A program made the translations under genes and the position numbers. Below, one piece after another: positions 36,301 through 43,600 of a stretch of 64,000 nucleotides of DNA (positions are counted from its first letter, which is position 1; every line of letters starts with the position of its first letter). The notes beneath the pieces are model-generated. The model was not told where the DNA came from. It saw only the letters and a program-made list of their open reading frames with translations, and made no database searches. Origin of the DNA: Protonemura montana (taxonomy: Eukaryota; Arthropoda; Insecta; Plecoptera; Nemouridae); NCBI GenBank assembly GCA_947568835.1, contig OX387603.1, forward strand, positions 25,196,651 to 25,260,650, read 5' to 3'.

Positions 36301-39300
36301 TTCCGTCAACGGCTGGTAGCGATGGGCCGTGATGACGTCAGCAACAATCTGATCTCGGCGTCCATCTTCTTGCGCTTCCTCTGTCCGGCTATCCTCTCGC
36401 CCAGTCTCTTCAACATAACCCATGGTACGGTAGAAATGTCTCGAACTTTAGTGTGGTTTCCAATGCTGTGCTGTATAACTTGATAGCAAGTTACGGTTGC
36501 AGTGATTATACTTAATGTCGGATTCACCAAATTCTTCGTCTCTTGAGTCGAGTTTCCAGTTAACCAAAAGATCATTATTTCAGTACATGTGGAAGACTCT
36601 AACTAGAGAGATATAGGAAAAATTGGGCTTTGATTTTTAAAATGCCAGTGCACTTAGATTGAATTGCAGAAGAAAGGTGATTATTTGATTGTCTCGTTAG
36701 TAGTTGTAATTGCAAAAGTTGTGAGATTCAATTTATAAAACCATCAATCCATTCAAACTATGTTCTGGGAACATAGTTTAAAAAATATCTTTGGTATTGA
36801 TTTTGAATACTTTGTGGCTCTCTTTTTTTGCCCATTTCTAGAAGATTTATTTCCCTTCCAGCTTTGGCAAAGCATCTGTCAATGTGTCAAACAGTTATTT
36901 GACAATTGCTTAATGGCAATGACTTACTCACCGTACAAAGTATTTATTAAAATCTCATTAATTGACTGCACAGCCCGTCTAGTGCTGTTACAGAATCAAA
37001 CAACAAGTTACAATACCTCTTGGTGCCCTTGATGCTTTCAGAGTACCCGAACGAGCGGGCTGCACGCAACTTGACGCTGGTTGCCAAAACGCTGCAAACG
37101 CTGGCCAACTTTGCACGCTTCCAGGGCAAAGAGAACTTCATGGAGTTCCTCAACGACTTCCTGGAGCGAGAGGCACCTGCCATGGACTCCTTTCTGAGAA
37201 TCATCTCTGTGAGTCACTTGTTCCATCTCTAGTCTTGCCTCCAGGCAAAAGCTGTGTTCATCAGAGAGGTGTCAGACTATCTTGGTGTATTTTGCTATAA
37301 TTTTTTACCATATGCGATTTCACAAATGTACATCTGGCTCCCAGCAAGTCTAATTTTTGGACAAACAGTAATTTACAAAACTTTCTAATCCAAGCCAAGG
37401 ACAGTCGTTATAGGCACTAGCTTCTGGAGAGCTAGCCTAGCAAAATAGTGACTCATGCGTCTCCCCTCGTTATTGCTAATGCTCGATCAGAAATAAGATT
37501 GCTTGCATCCCTACCTTTTTAAAGTACTTTCACCTGACCCCGTTTCACGCTTGCGTTTCCTTCACGAACAGAGCACAGAGCGTTCAGAGGGCCCCGCGGT
37601 GGCCGAATTCGACGGCTACATCGACTCTGGCAAACAGCTGAGCCTGCTTGCCACGCTATTGGCCGAGGCAGCCGGCAAACTGCGACCTGGCGCCGCGCAG
37701 GTCGACCGACTTCACCGAGCGCTGGATCGCGTCCGGCACGCGCAGGCCCAGCCAGCATTGCTGCGGCAACAGAGCAGTCCAGGGCAAGGGCACTCTGCGG
37801 CGATGCAGCACAACGTGTTTCGGTAGGCACAACAAAGTCACTTCCCAACTTCCTGAATTGTGTTTCGCTGCCCCATACATGCTTTTAAGGCCGTTGGTAA
37901 ACGAAACCTTTTTGTGTCTCGAGGCTTGACTGAGATTGATCTTTGTATACTTAACCAACCGTGCTTGGAAGTCATAAGGTTTTATGGATAGTTTTGAAAC
38001 TTATACTATGCCAAACAGCAGAGAATCTATCTAGAGCACTACAATATACTCTAATTCCGTGACTTAAATGAACGCTTTCATCTTTTCTTGATACTAATTC
38101 TTTCTGCTTTATATTGATTGCTTGCAAAGTTGCCTTCAAGTCTATCGGCTATGGGACAGATTCAAAGATCCCAAGTGATAGCAAAAGTCTGCTAAGATCC
38201 CAAACCTGTGCCCAAAATACACGACAAATTTCCAGTCCCATTCCTGACTTCGATCAGCAAGTTCTGATTGGCTTTTCACCATCCACTAATGCTGTGATTG
38301 GTCGGCAGGTACAACGATCCGACCGCTTCGCCGACGACCCGTTCCGCCACGCTGCCGCGGAATGCGTTCCACGTCTCTCCGCCACTCGGCACCGACGAGC
38401 TCGCACGGTTGCTAGGCACCGAGACCGCAGTTTCCGGAGGCAACGGCGTGGGCAACGACAAGGGCAGCCAAGTGTCGATCTCTGCACTCAGCAACGTGGC
38501 CAGCTCAGGCTACCAGAGTCTGACGGCATACTCGCAAAGCTCCAGCCCCGTCGACCTCGCTAACAACAATATGCCAATGCATCAGCCGCAACAGGTGGGC
38601 ACCTTGCTTCTTTGTAGTCTTTGTAAGCTTTCGCGCTGTTCCCTTTGTCTCAATTGTATCCCGTTATAAAGATCGATGCAATTATCATATCCAGGAATAA
38701 ATAGCAGTCATTTTTTTGTCAACTTTTATATTTTTGAGCTACTTTTAGTGCTATTACCTTTTTATGTTACTCTATCCAGACACAAACTATCAAACAAAGA
38801 TAGTATTCTTGTCCACAGCACTATACAAATTTATACAAACCAGCGGAAGAAGTTGAGCATTCTTCAGTTTTGTTCTAATGTAAAGAGAATACAAATTCAA
38901 GCAACCTTTCTTTGAATCGGTTGCATAAACGATACGTGGTTATCTGAACACCTCACTAGACTTGTGCAGGTTATGCAAAACGACCATTAGCACTTAAAGC
39001 AGCATTTATTGTTACTCGGCTAATAGGGAAAACTAGGCATTACCATCGGTGATCAATGCTAACCTACGCTTGTAAACCTCGCCTGTGACAACCTCAACCT
39101 CAACGTGACACTAACCCTTGCTTTCTGTTCAGAGCGGAGGCATATCCGGGGCGCTGGCCTTCTCCAACCCTGTGTACCACATGGACGTGGGCACTGGCTC
39201 GTCGGAGGATGAAGGGGCGTGTCCTTCGGGGGTGGGGCCTGGCTTCCCGCGCACCAATCCTGCGCTGCCGTCGTGGCGGGCCCCTCCACCTCGCGCCAGC

Positions 39301-40991
39301 CAACCAATGACTGGCCGCCGAATCTCGATCGACTCAACTCGTGAAATGTCCGACTCGTCGGAAGACGAGCGGCCGCCGCCATCGCGAGGAAAGCAGCGAC
39401 ACCGCAACGTTGACCAGGTAGGGGACAAGTCTGAGGTTATCTAGATGTGTTCTCTGTTTTGCTGTTTTTGTCAGCGCATAGGGGCACGGGTGCAAATGTA
39501 AAATGTATGAAAAGGGGCAAAAAACAATTCGTCTGCACCCTGGCATCTAGCAGTTATTTATAATCTAAGAGGGTGTGTAAAACAAGGTTCTCATAGCAAT
39601 CCCAAAAATAGGTCGACAAGATATCTGGTCCAGACCAGATCATATTGCAGTAACAAAAGCTCTGGTAGCTACCAGGATAGAAGGATTTAATTTGCAATGT
39701 CTAATCAGGGTAGGGTTTGAGTTTTTGTAGTTTTCACCACTTTCTGAAAAGTGGTTTCCAATGCTGGGAGCATTTTTGAAATCCTCGTGGACTGAGCAGT
39801 TTGTTTTTCGGCAGTACGAGCGCGAGATCGAGCAGCTGCGCTTGAGCGTCAAAGTGCTCAAGGCCAAGCTGGACCAAGCTGAGCGGGCAAACGGAAACCC
39901 ACAGCAATCTGAGTTCGCCCGGCAGCGCCAGGACGGACCCGACTCTGACAGCAAAATGAAAGTCATCATCACGAGGTATGAAGATATGGACGGTGGTGAA
40001 GCATTGCTGTCCATGTGGCTCGGGTCTATTGGTTGTTTAAGTCAGCTTGGTACAGAAGGAACCCAACAAGAATTACTTGGTTGCTTCCTTGGTTGATTCA
40101 TTATAGTTGAAAGGTTTCTTTATATTGTATTGTTTCATTGTACTGCAAACAAGTAAATAATAATAATAATAATAATAATATATTTATTGTCTCGGAGATC
40201 ACAGGATATAAGACAGTCAACAAAATAGGGAAATTATTTTGAATAAAATTCTTGCATCGAATAACAGCATTTTTTTATCAGATAAGTCTTCAGAGATGAT
40301 TAAAAATGATCATATGTTTCAATTAAAAGTAAAGTCCTTGGCAGCGCATTGTGAAGCTTGCGACCATCATGAATAGGTATTTGGTAAATGGTATTGGTAT
40401 GAGCTCAGTTAAGATTAAAGCTAGGAACCGTACATAAGCGGTAGTGTAGGTAACTTAGAATGGTAATATGAGTGATTAACATGTTTGTTAATTACAGTTT
40501 ATAATTAACAAGTTTGAGTAAAAGATAAATGATATCCTTTAAGTACCTGAAAACAATAGAATAAAATAAAATAGTGGACATAGCCTCTGTAACTTCATCT
40601 CTTTAACCTCTTATAAATCACTGCCCATGCCTTAGAAGGCCGCCCATGCAATTCCATCCAGCGCAGTGTTGCTAAACATAGGCCTCTTTAAGCGCTCACG
40701 AACACACAAAGAAGTGCATGCTTCGTCCTCACACCAGCAAGTACTTACGCATCCCCCCATTTCAGACTTATTGCCGTGGAGGAGGAGCTACGTCGCGAGC
40801 AGCGTGCAATGTCCGAGTCTCTCAGCCGCAAGCAGCGCGTCATCTCGGCGCAGGAGCACCAGATCGCGGCGCTAGACGCTGCCAACGCGCGACTCCTTTC
40901 TGCGCTCACGGCACTCAAAGACCGCTACACGGGCAAACGACTTGCGCCGGTCACCCAAGACCTGGCGTCTCTCAAGAGCTCCTCTTGCTAG
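3177..40991 (+). CDS. raskol: RasGAP of the DAB2IP/SYNGAP1/RASAL2 family (raskol-like), whole gene
   Basis: Predicted Ras/Rap GTPase-activating protein, which stimulates GTP hydrolysis on small GTPases at the membrane or cell cortex. The longest model joins 3177-3489, 7853-7968, 10227-10425, 21900-21989, 31288-31382, 32091-32176, 32904-33137, 33574-33860, 34154-34323, 34768-34930, 35548-35806, 36276-36424, 37042-37208, 37572-37822, 38309-38594, 39133-39417, 39815-39975 and 40766-40991. That is 3,537 nt, 1,178 residues. Every junction has GT-AG ends and matching phase. Domain order is acidic N-terminus, split PH (about 105-209 and 300-377), C2 (about 378-530), RasGAP (about 531-780), low-complexity linker and C-terminal coiled coil, as in human DAB2IP and SYNGAP1. 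The family assignment is secure from exon 5 on; the 5' exons are less certain. The symbol is the fly name; vertebrates have several paralogues. Confidence 0.92.
4885..4990 (-). mobile_element. 5S-derived SINE head
   Basis: The reverse complement reads GATCACCAAAGTTAAGCAAC then TATTGGATGGGTGACCATC, very close to the 5S rRNA promoter region; upstream CGGTTTAGCGTGCTGG also matches the copy at 24706. A + strand SINE piece sits just to the left (4718-4745), so more than one insertion happened here. Confidence 0.7.
6980..7215 (+). mobile_element. 5S-derived SINE, head end to tail
   Basis: Starts in the C-box (CTGGATGGGTGACCAC), then GGCTAGTTCTGTTTGGGCGA, a body with GACAGGAATCCTGTTGTTCG and GAAAGGACGTAAA, and the tail CTTTTTAGGCTAGGTATACC. 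Confidence 0.6.
7500..7697 (-). repeat. dispersed repeat R1, copy A
   Basis: The reverse complement has TACGCTCAAATATTCTTCATTG, ATGCTAACCTCAA, TAGAGGTTTGTTAAAAAGGA, CGGTCGCAAGCGCCATCGGG, CCATTACCAAGTGTTGCCGG and CGTTTGCTCAGCAAAACGTT in order. Copies B and C have the same blocks. Confidence 0.75.
7853..10425 (+). CDS. raskol: RasGAP exons 2-3, first half of the PH domain
   Basis: Exon 2 is 7853-7968 (acceptor CTCCTTCCAG, donor GTAAGT) and exon 3 is 10227-10425 (acceptor TCTTTTCAG, donor GTAAGT). Exon 2 encodes [20 protein letters not shown], a typical PH-domain start: an aromatic-rich first strands region followed by a basic/acidic turn. It aligns in position with the RPGWNPRFCIISGNQ part of SYNGAP1. 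Exon 3 continues with [17 protein letters not shown] and then a very acidic loop ([13 protein letters not shown]). Phases are 1 in, 0 between and 1 out. In the family the second half of the PH fold is supplied after a basic insert, which matches exon 7 here. The 2.26-kb intron between them contains one copy of a dispersed repeat (9905-10130) and CTCF-like words. Confidence 0.82.
9905..10130 (+). repeat. dispersed repeat R1, copy B
   Basis: ACACTCAACAAATCTTCATT, TTAGAGGTTTGCTAAAAAGG, ACGGTTGCAAACACCATCTGG, CATTACCACTTGTTGCCGG and CGTTTGCTCAGCAGAAAGTT. It carries a near-perfect CTCF-like word (CACCATCTGGTGGG, 10044-10057). Confidence 0.75.
12470..12530 (-). mobile_element. 5S-SINE body fragment
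   Basis: The reverse complement GGGAGGAATTCGCC and GTTGAACCATCCTTCGGATG matches the GAGGAATCnTGTT and TGNACCATCCTNNGGAAG blocks of the other copies. Confidence 0.45.
13238..13450 (+). repeat. dispersed repeat R1, copy C
   Basis: ACGCTCAAATAATCTTCATT, GATGTTAACCTCAA, TAGAGTTGTTAAAAGGGCGA, GTACGCGCCATCGGTTGGCA, GCCATTACCACGTGTAACTT. More diverged than A and B at its end. Confidence 0.7.
13466..13500 (+). mobile_element. 5S-SINE tail fragment
   Basis: CCTTCTAGTCTAGGTTAGTCATCATCC, the same tail signature as at 27280-27320, directly after a copy of another dispersed repeat. Confidence 0.4.
15981..16104 (+). CDS. candidate alternative first coding exon of the RasGAP gene
   Basis: An ATG at 15981 opens 41 codons plus one base and runs straight into a strong donor (ACCG|GTGAGC). 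An in-frame stop lies 30 bases upstream (15951-15953), as expected for a first coding exon with 5' UTR. The peptide starts [18 protein letters not shown] and ends in an acidic DLDSDDT. The donor is phase 1, so it can join exon 4 (21900) or exon 5 (31288) in frame and would give an isoform lacking exons 1-3, that is, without the first half of the PH domain. I cannot see transcript evidence; a chance donor after a short frame is possible. Confidence 0.45.
20134..20145. repeat. poly-G tract (12 bases)
   Basis: Homopolymer in RasGAP intron 3. Confidence 0.8.
20437..20530 (-). mobile_element. 5S-derived SINE head
   Basis: The reverse complement shows GGTTAAGCAACATCGCTACTTG and GGGTGGGTGACCAGCC, the 5S promoter blocks with a small internal deletion. 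Confidence 0.55.
21880..21905 (+). promoter_or_regulatory. ratchet-point-like recursive splice site
   Basis: A long pyrimidine run followed by TTTGCAG|GTAAGT puts a strong 3' splice site directly against a perfect 5' splice site. This is the juxtaposed arrangement known for recursive splice sites in long fly introns and for RS-exons in vertebrates. It lies 11.5 kb after the exon-3 donor and 9.4 kb before the exon-5 acceptor, near the middle of what would otherwise be a 20.9-kb intron. Confidence 0.6.
21900..21989 (+). CDS. raskol: RasGAP exon 4, 90-nt symmetric (possible RS-exon)
   Basis: This exon follows TTTCTCTTTGCAG and ends at ACAG|GTAACC. It is 90 nt, phase 1 to phase 1, so it can be included or skipped without changing frame. 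Joined to exon 3 it encodes [20 protein letters not shown] and then an acidic [12 protein letters not shown]. The basic/serine part fits the place of the basic serine-rich insert that splits the PH domain in SYNGAP1 and DAB2IP. Its first six bases are GTAAGT, which would recreate a donor on splicing to exon 3, so it may be an RS-exon that is usually removed. Coding status is therefore probable rather than sure. Confidence 0.6.
23390..23409. repeat. poly-C tract (20 bases)
   Basis: Homopolymer in RasGAP intron 4, followed by ACCCCTCCC. Confidence 0.85.
24706..25040 (+). mobile_element. 5S-derived SINE, most complete copy
   Basis: The head has CACCGAAGTTAAGCAACATC and GTACTTGGATGGGTGGTCA, both near-identical to animal 5S rRNA. 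The body has GAAGGAATCCTGTTATTCGA, GTTGTACCATCCTCCGGAAG and CGACGTTAGCC. The unrelated body shared with other copies shows it is a composite element and not a 5S gene. Confidence 0.75.
25694..26045 (+). CDS. candidate alternative first coding exon of the RasGAP gene (117 codons)
   Basis: The ATG at 25694 sits in a good context (GCCATGC) and opens 117 codons plus one base up to a donor (TCTG|GTAAAC). The peptide begins [20 protein letters not shown], has a Pro/Thr/Ala-rich centre, a basic LKRSASRR segment that resembles a basophilic kinase site, and an acidic end ([11 protein letters not shown]). The donor phase (1) matches exon 5 at 31288. The resulting protein would lack the first PH half but keep the second half, C2 and GAP domains, similar to the shorter amino-terminal isoforms known for the vertebrate relatives. 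The length of the open frame and its strong third-position GC bias favour a real exon; the donor is average. Confidence 0.55.
27150..27310 (+). mobile_element. 5S-SINE body and tail
   Basis: GGAGGAATCCTGTTCACGTT, GACTTTCGGAAGGGACGTTA and the tail CTTCTAGGCTAGGTTAGGTT leading directly into an (ATC)n tract. The head is missing or unrecognisable. Confidence 0.65.
27310..27392. repeat. (ATC)n microsatellite
   Basis: About 80 bases of CAT/ATC with two AAC interruptions, starting at the 3' end of a SINE whose other copies end in short CATCATC runs. Confidence 0.9.
27775..27905 (+). mobile_element. 5S-SINE body fragment
   Basis: CACCGTCCTTCGGAAGGGATC and downstream blocks match the body of the other copies; the end carries GCACCATCTAGG, a CTCF-like word. 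Confidence 0.45.
28527..28690. repeat. diverged local duplication
   Basis: Two units about 105 bases apart share GGGTCCACnTnAGnCnnGGTGCGATAG and TTCTTGAYACGCT blocks. Confidence 0.5.
31288..32176 (+). CDS. raskol: RasGAP exons 5-6, basic serine-rich insert of the PH domain
   Basis: Exon 5 (31288-31382, acceptor TATGTTACAG, donor GTTAGT) encodes [19 protein letters not shown] and ends in LTPSRIA. Exon 6 (32091-32176, acceptor GTGTTTCAG, donor GTGAGT) encodes [20 protein letters not shown] and KLERKR. The last part aligns with [20 protein letters not shown] of SYNGAP1 and the equivalent of DAB2IP, a conserved basic phosphorylatable segment. Phase 1 enters exon 5, 0 lies between, and 2 leaves exon 6. 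All candidate 5' exons have phase-1 donors that fit exon 5, which makes it the likely common entry point. Confidence 0.88.
31506..31525. repeat. poly-G tract (14 G, then C, then 5 G)
   Basis: In RasGAP intron 5, 124 bases after exon 5. Confidence 0.85.
32470..32605 (-). mobile_element. tRNA-derived SINE
   Basis: The reverse complement reads CAAGTAGCTCAATAGGTTAG with AGAGCA (box A of a tRNA), a loop, then GGAGTTTGAGTTCC (box B) and GGGCATC. The flanks have a repeated ATATCTGTGTAAGCT (32467 and 32814), although its spacing is too large for a simple target-site duplication. In RasGAP intron 6. Confidence 0.65.
32904..34323 (+). CDS. raskol: RasGAP exons 7-9, end of PH domain and C2 domain
   Basis: Exon 7 (32904-33137) has the family-typical SRSHESLL serine motif, then [19 protein letters not shown] and [16 protein letters not shown], the last strand and helix of the PH fold. 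Exon 8 (33574-33860) has [34 protein letters not shown] and [12 protein letters not shown], the C2 core. Exon 9 (34154-34323) ends the C2 with [13 protein letters not shown] and [13 protein letters not shown]. Each segment aligns almost position for position with DAB2IP. Donors are GTGAGT, GTCAGT and GTGAGT. The C2 domain supports GAP activity towards Rap in SYNGAP1; that this copy does so is inference. Confidence 0.93.
34768..37822 (+). CDS. raskol: RasGAP exons 10-14, catalytic GAP domain
   Basis: Exons 34768-34930, 35548-35806, 36276-36424, 37042-37208 and 37572-37822. The arginine finger is Arg592 in [11 protein letters not shown] (exon 11), matching FRENTLATK of DAB2IP. The structural FLR motif is [18 protein letters not shown] (exon 12), with the invariant FLRFLCPA. 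Exon 13 has [19 protein letters not shown] and exon 14 [14 protein letters not shown], the closing helices. All catalytic landmarks are present, so the enzyme should be active. Exon 11 is less conserved in its second half (an Ala-rich stretch before ECF) than the vertebrate proteins. Introns are 345-617 bases and AT-rich; intron 12 has an 11-bp-arm palindrome. Confidence 0.95.
36755..36779. repeat. perfect 11-bp inverted repeat, 3-bp spacer
   Basis: AAACTATGTTC, spacer TGG, then the exact reverse complement, in RasGAP intron 12. It could form a short hairpin. The half-sites are in the opposite order to a steroid receptor element. No function known to me. Confidence 0.7.
38309..40991 (+). CDS. 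raskol: RasGAP exons 15-18, linker and C-terminal coiled coil
   Basis: Exons 38309-38594, 39133-39417, 39815-39975 and 40766-40991 (stop TAG at 40989-40991). Exon 16 has [11 protein letters not shown], matching SFQNPVYQM of DAB2IP, then acidic serine clusters and an [18 protein letters not shown] block. Exon 17 opens the coiled coil ([19 protein letters not shown]). Exon 18 has [20 protein letters not shown] and [19 protein letters not shown], which aligns closely with the conserved C-terminal coil of DAB2IP. The protein ends [10 protein letters not shown]. It does not show the QITENGEFRN tail of vertebrate relatives. Intron 17 carries a LINE 3'-end fossil (40150-40450). Confidence 0.92.
40150..40450 (-). 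mobile_element. LINE 3' end fossil (CR1/Jockey-like)
   Basis: On the minus strand the translation carries the typical C-terminal end of a non-LTR reverse transcriptase ORF2: [10 protein letters not shown], then [15 protein letters not shown] and MQEFYS, followed by an untranslated tail that ends in an (ATT)n run at 40157-40188. Frames are interrupted, so it is an old 5'-truncated copy inside RasGAP intron 17. The clade is inferred from the tail style only. Confidence 0.6.
40636..40682 (-). mobile_element. 5S-derived SINE head fragment
   Basis: The reverse complement reads TTTAGCAACACTGCGCTGGATGG, a diverged version of the 5S rRNA internal promoter region also seen in the other 5S-like copies of this window. 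Confidence 0.45.
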
Positions 40992-41775
40992 CAACGTCTT
41001 CGCTACCGTTCCGTCGCCTTTCGACAGTGAAGTTCGACGAGAGCAGTTCGTGCCGGTGCTTGGTGGCAGTGCAGTGTCGGAGGTATCTTCACGTCGTGCT
41101 AAAATCTCAAACTGGTCGTCGACTTGCCTGCTCTGAGGTTTCGGAAGCCCATTCACAGTGTTTTGGTTTTTTTTTTTTACTTCAAACGCTTCGTTGAAGC
41201 GGAGTTTTCCCAGTGGTTTTGCGAAGTGTGGCCAAGGCCAAGACGGTTTGTGATGGATTTGATTGGCTGGCCTCGTGACAAAAGACTTGAGGCAGTGCCG
41301 ACGAAGATGTCGGAAAGCGCCACCAAAGAGGCGCCTCGAAAATCGTGTGAACAAGTATTCTTACCGATCGCCAGATATTAGTTGCTAAATTTTAATTTTT
41401 TCTTTTTGTATCTTTATCGAATCGATTCGCGCCGAACAAGTACGCATGCGCTGTTGTCGCCTTCTTTAGTTCCGTGCGATCCACGTGGCAATGATCATAT
41501 CTCATCGACAGGTGCGAGAAAGTTTGGACGGAATATTTTAGTACTTAGGACAGTAGGTGTACATGCAATGTATAAAATCTATATTCTATATATAATGATA
41601 TACATACCTATATTATTATTAATTAGGTCCTACCAAAGATTAGCTACTCTACAGCACCAAGTGAAGTAAATTGACGTGTGGTTTTTTTTGTGGTTTTTCC
41701 CAGCTGCCCTTGCCTTTCAAAGGTCTGGGCGAGGGTCGAGACACGTTTCTGATTAATGATCTGTAGGTGAATAAA
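40992..41775 (+). other. RasGAP 3' UTR with polyadenylation signal
   Basis: Between the stop codon and the first clear AATAAA (41770-41775) there is no other exon. The open frame at 41124-41381 is in the UTR and unsupported. An AT-rich ATATATA stretch lies at about 41575-41630. Confidence 0.6.
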
Positions 41776-43600
41776 GATATAGATCGAGTGTATCACTGCG
41801 TTCTAACTCGGCCATCTTGCCGTCCCTCCTGGCCCAATTTCCAATCGATCCTTGTTGGTGCTCCTCTAGGCAAGATTGTCTGTATATTTGGTCCTTGGGG
41901 ATCCCTTATCCCACCCTGCAAAACTGGGATTTGTGAGCCAAGATACCTCGGTTAGTATAGCACCCGACTGGTTTGGCCGCACATATTTCCTAATTAGCTT
42001 CGTTTTAAAATACGTTAGCCTAATTCTGGATATAGCTAAGTAACATGTTCATGGGTCAGCTCCACGATATGAACAGAATAAATGCTGGCAAGTGCATTAA
42101 AAATAACCAAAACTAAAATCTCAATCCGAACATTTGCGCAAGCTAAATCTTTGCCTAATCTTTGCCTATTAATGCAGGGAGTGCACGTTTGCATTATGAA
42201 AAGCAATGTGGAAGAATAGAAGATATGCCAAAAACATGGTAAGCATTCAATTAAATTAGATGCCATTTTTTGTGTGTGGGAACTCACATATTGGCCCATA
42301 CAAATGTTTTTTTTTTTTTTTGGATTTGACCCTTCACTGTCATTTTCAATGAAACTGAAGCTGCAATTTGCTCTGCGTTGTAGATAAGCTTGTCTTATTT
42401 TGATTTTTATAATTCATTTTTCCTTGGAAAGGTGCACCCTGCATGCTTCTTTCAATATTATCTGTTCATCGAATTTTTGTTTTAATTTGTGAAAACCGTT
42501 GTCATGGAAAATGTCGTTGAACTACGAAAAAGATACATAAAATCTATACATTTTCGTTGTCATGAAAAATATTGCTGGAAATTTCAACAAAAATCTGCCT
42601 GTTCTTTATAAACTCGAAAATTGCATTCACAAAACAGAAAAATTGTCTGCATATTATGAAAAGGTACAAAACTTTTGTCAGATTTTTCTAAAAAACCGCG
42701 TCAGGTCTTAGGTCAGAACAAACAAACTACCTCTGAAAATATGGTTTAAATCCGAGCCAGGGGTTTGGCCGCTAGAGCGCGAACAGACACAAAAACAAAA
42801 CCTCAGAAGTGTTTTATTCTTGGGGTATGTTCAATTGAAAATTTCGCTTCGATCATCAACCATTGATGAAATAATTGTTAAATTATTGGCCAAATTGGCC
42901 AACAGTGTTGCCGCTGCAAAGCCTATCATGAAGGGGCAACGCCAGAAGATATTTCTCATTAAGAGCTCTTTTAAGCTCGTATAAGATGGGTTTGCTGGAT
43001 TTTTCCATCTATGTGCCATTCTCTAAGTCGGCCACTGACCGCAATGAATCTCTATCGGTGGACACCCCTGTCTGCCATCGCCTTACTGAGAAAAGTCGCG
43101 CAGTTTCTCAGAAATCGACACTTTTTGCAGCCTACTGCGAGCCGTGTCATGTGCAGAGTCAGGAGGGGCTTAGAGGCACGGCCACCAGTATCTGCGAAAC
43201 ATCAGACGTACAGTATCAAGTCTCCGTTAATTGGATATCAATTTGTTCAGTTTCAGGGGTAGCAAAACCAGCATGGCCGCCTCAAAACCTCACTGTACAA
43301 AGTGCAATGTTCGCGGTCGCCAGGCGCCCGACGCGCAGCGTGAAACAAACGAGTGACCCGAACGCGATTACATCAAGGCGGGGGTGGTAATGCGAGGGTG
43401 GACGTGACGTCACAGGTGGGTGTCCTATTGATCCGGCCGGCCAGCTGACAGTGGTCACGTGCGCGCGCATCGGGTCGATGATCGACAAGGCAGTGGCAGC
43501 GCGAGTGCACGGCAAGATGGCCGTCGACGACGACGCGACCGACTCGTGCTGCGCCTTCTAGATCGTCGCTGTCACGGCCTGCTGCGCCCTCCGCTGCGCC
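41776..43600. other. intergenic space and SLC7A14 5' flank
   Basis: Mostly AT-rich with no recognisable gene. A tRNA-like fragment (about 42735-42800, GGTTTAAATCC and GGCCGCTAGAGCGCG) resembles one at 4272-4320. From about 43380 the sequence becomes GC- and CpG-rich and carries AAGATGGCCG (43514-43523), a weak YY1-like word, about 90 bases before the SLC7A14 start; this is the probable promoter. Confidence 0.45.

Noticed and set aside
36755-36779. steroid hormone receptor element
   Set aside because: Half-sites are TGTTC...GAACA, the reverse order of the GAACA...TGTTC element.
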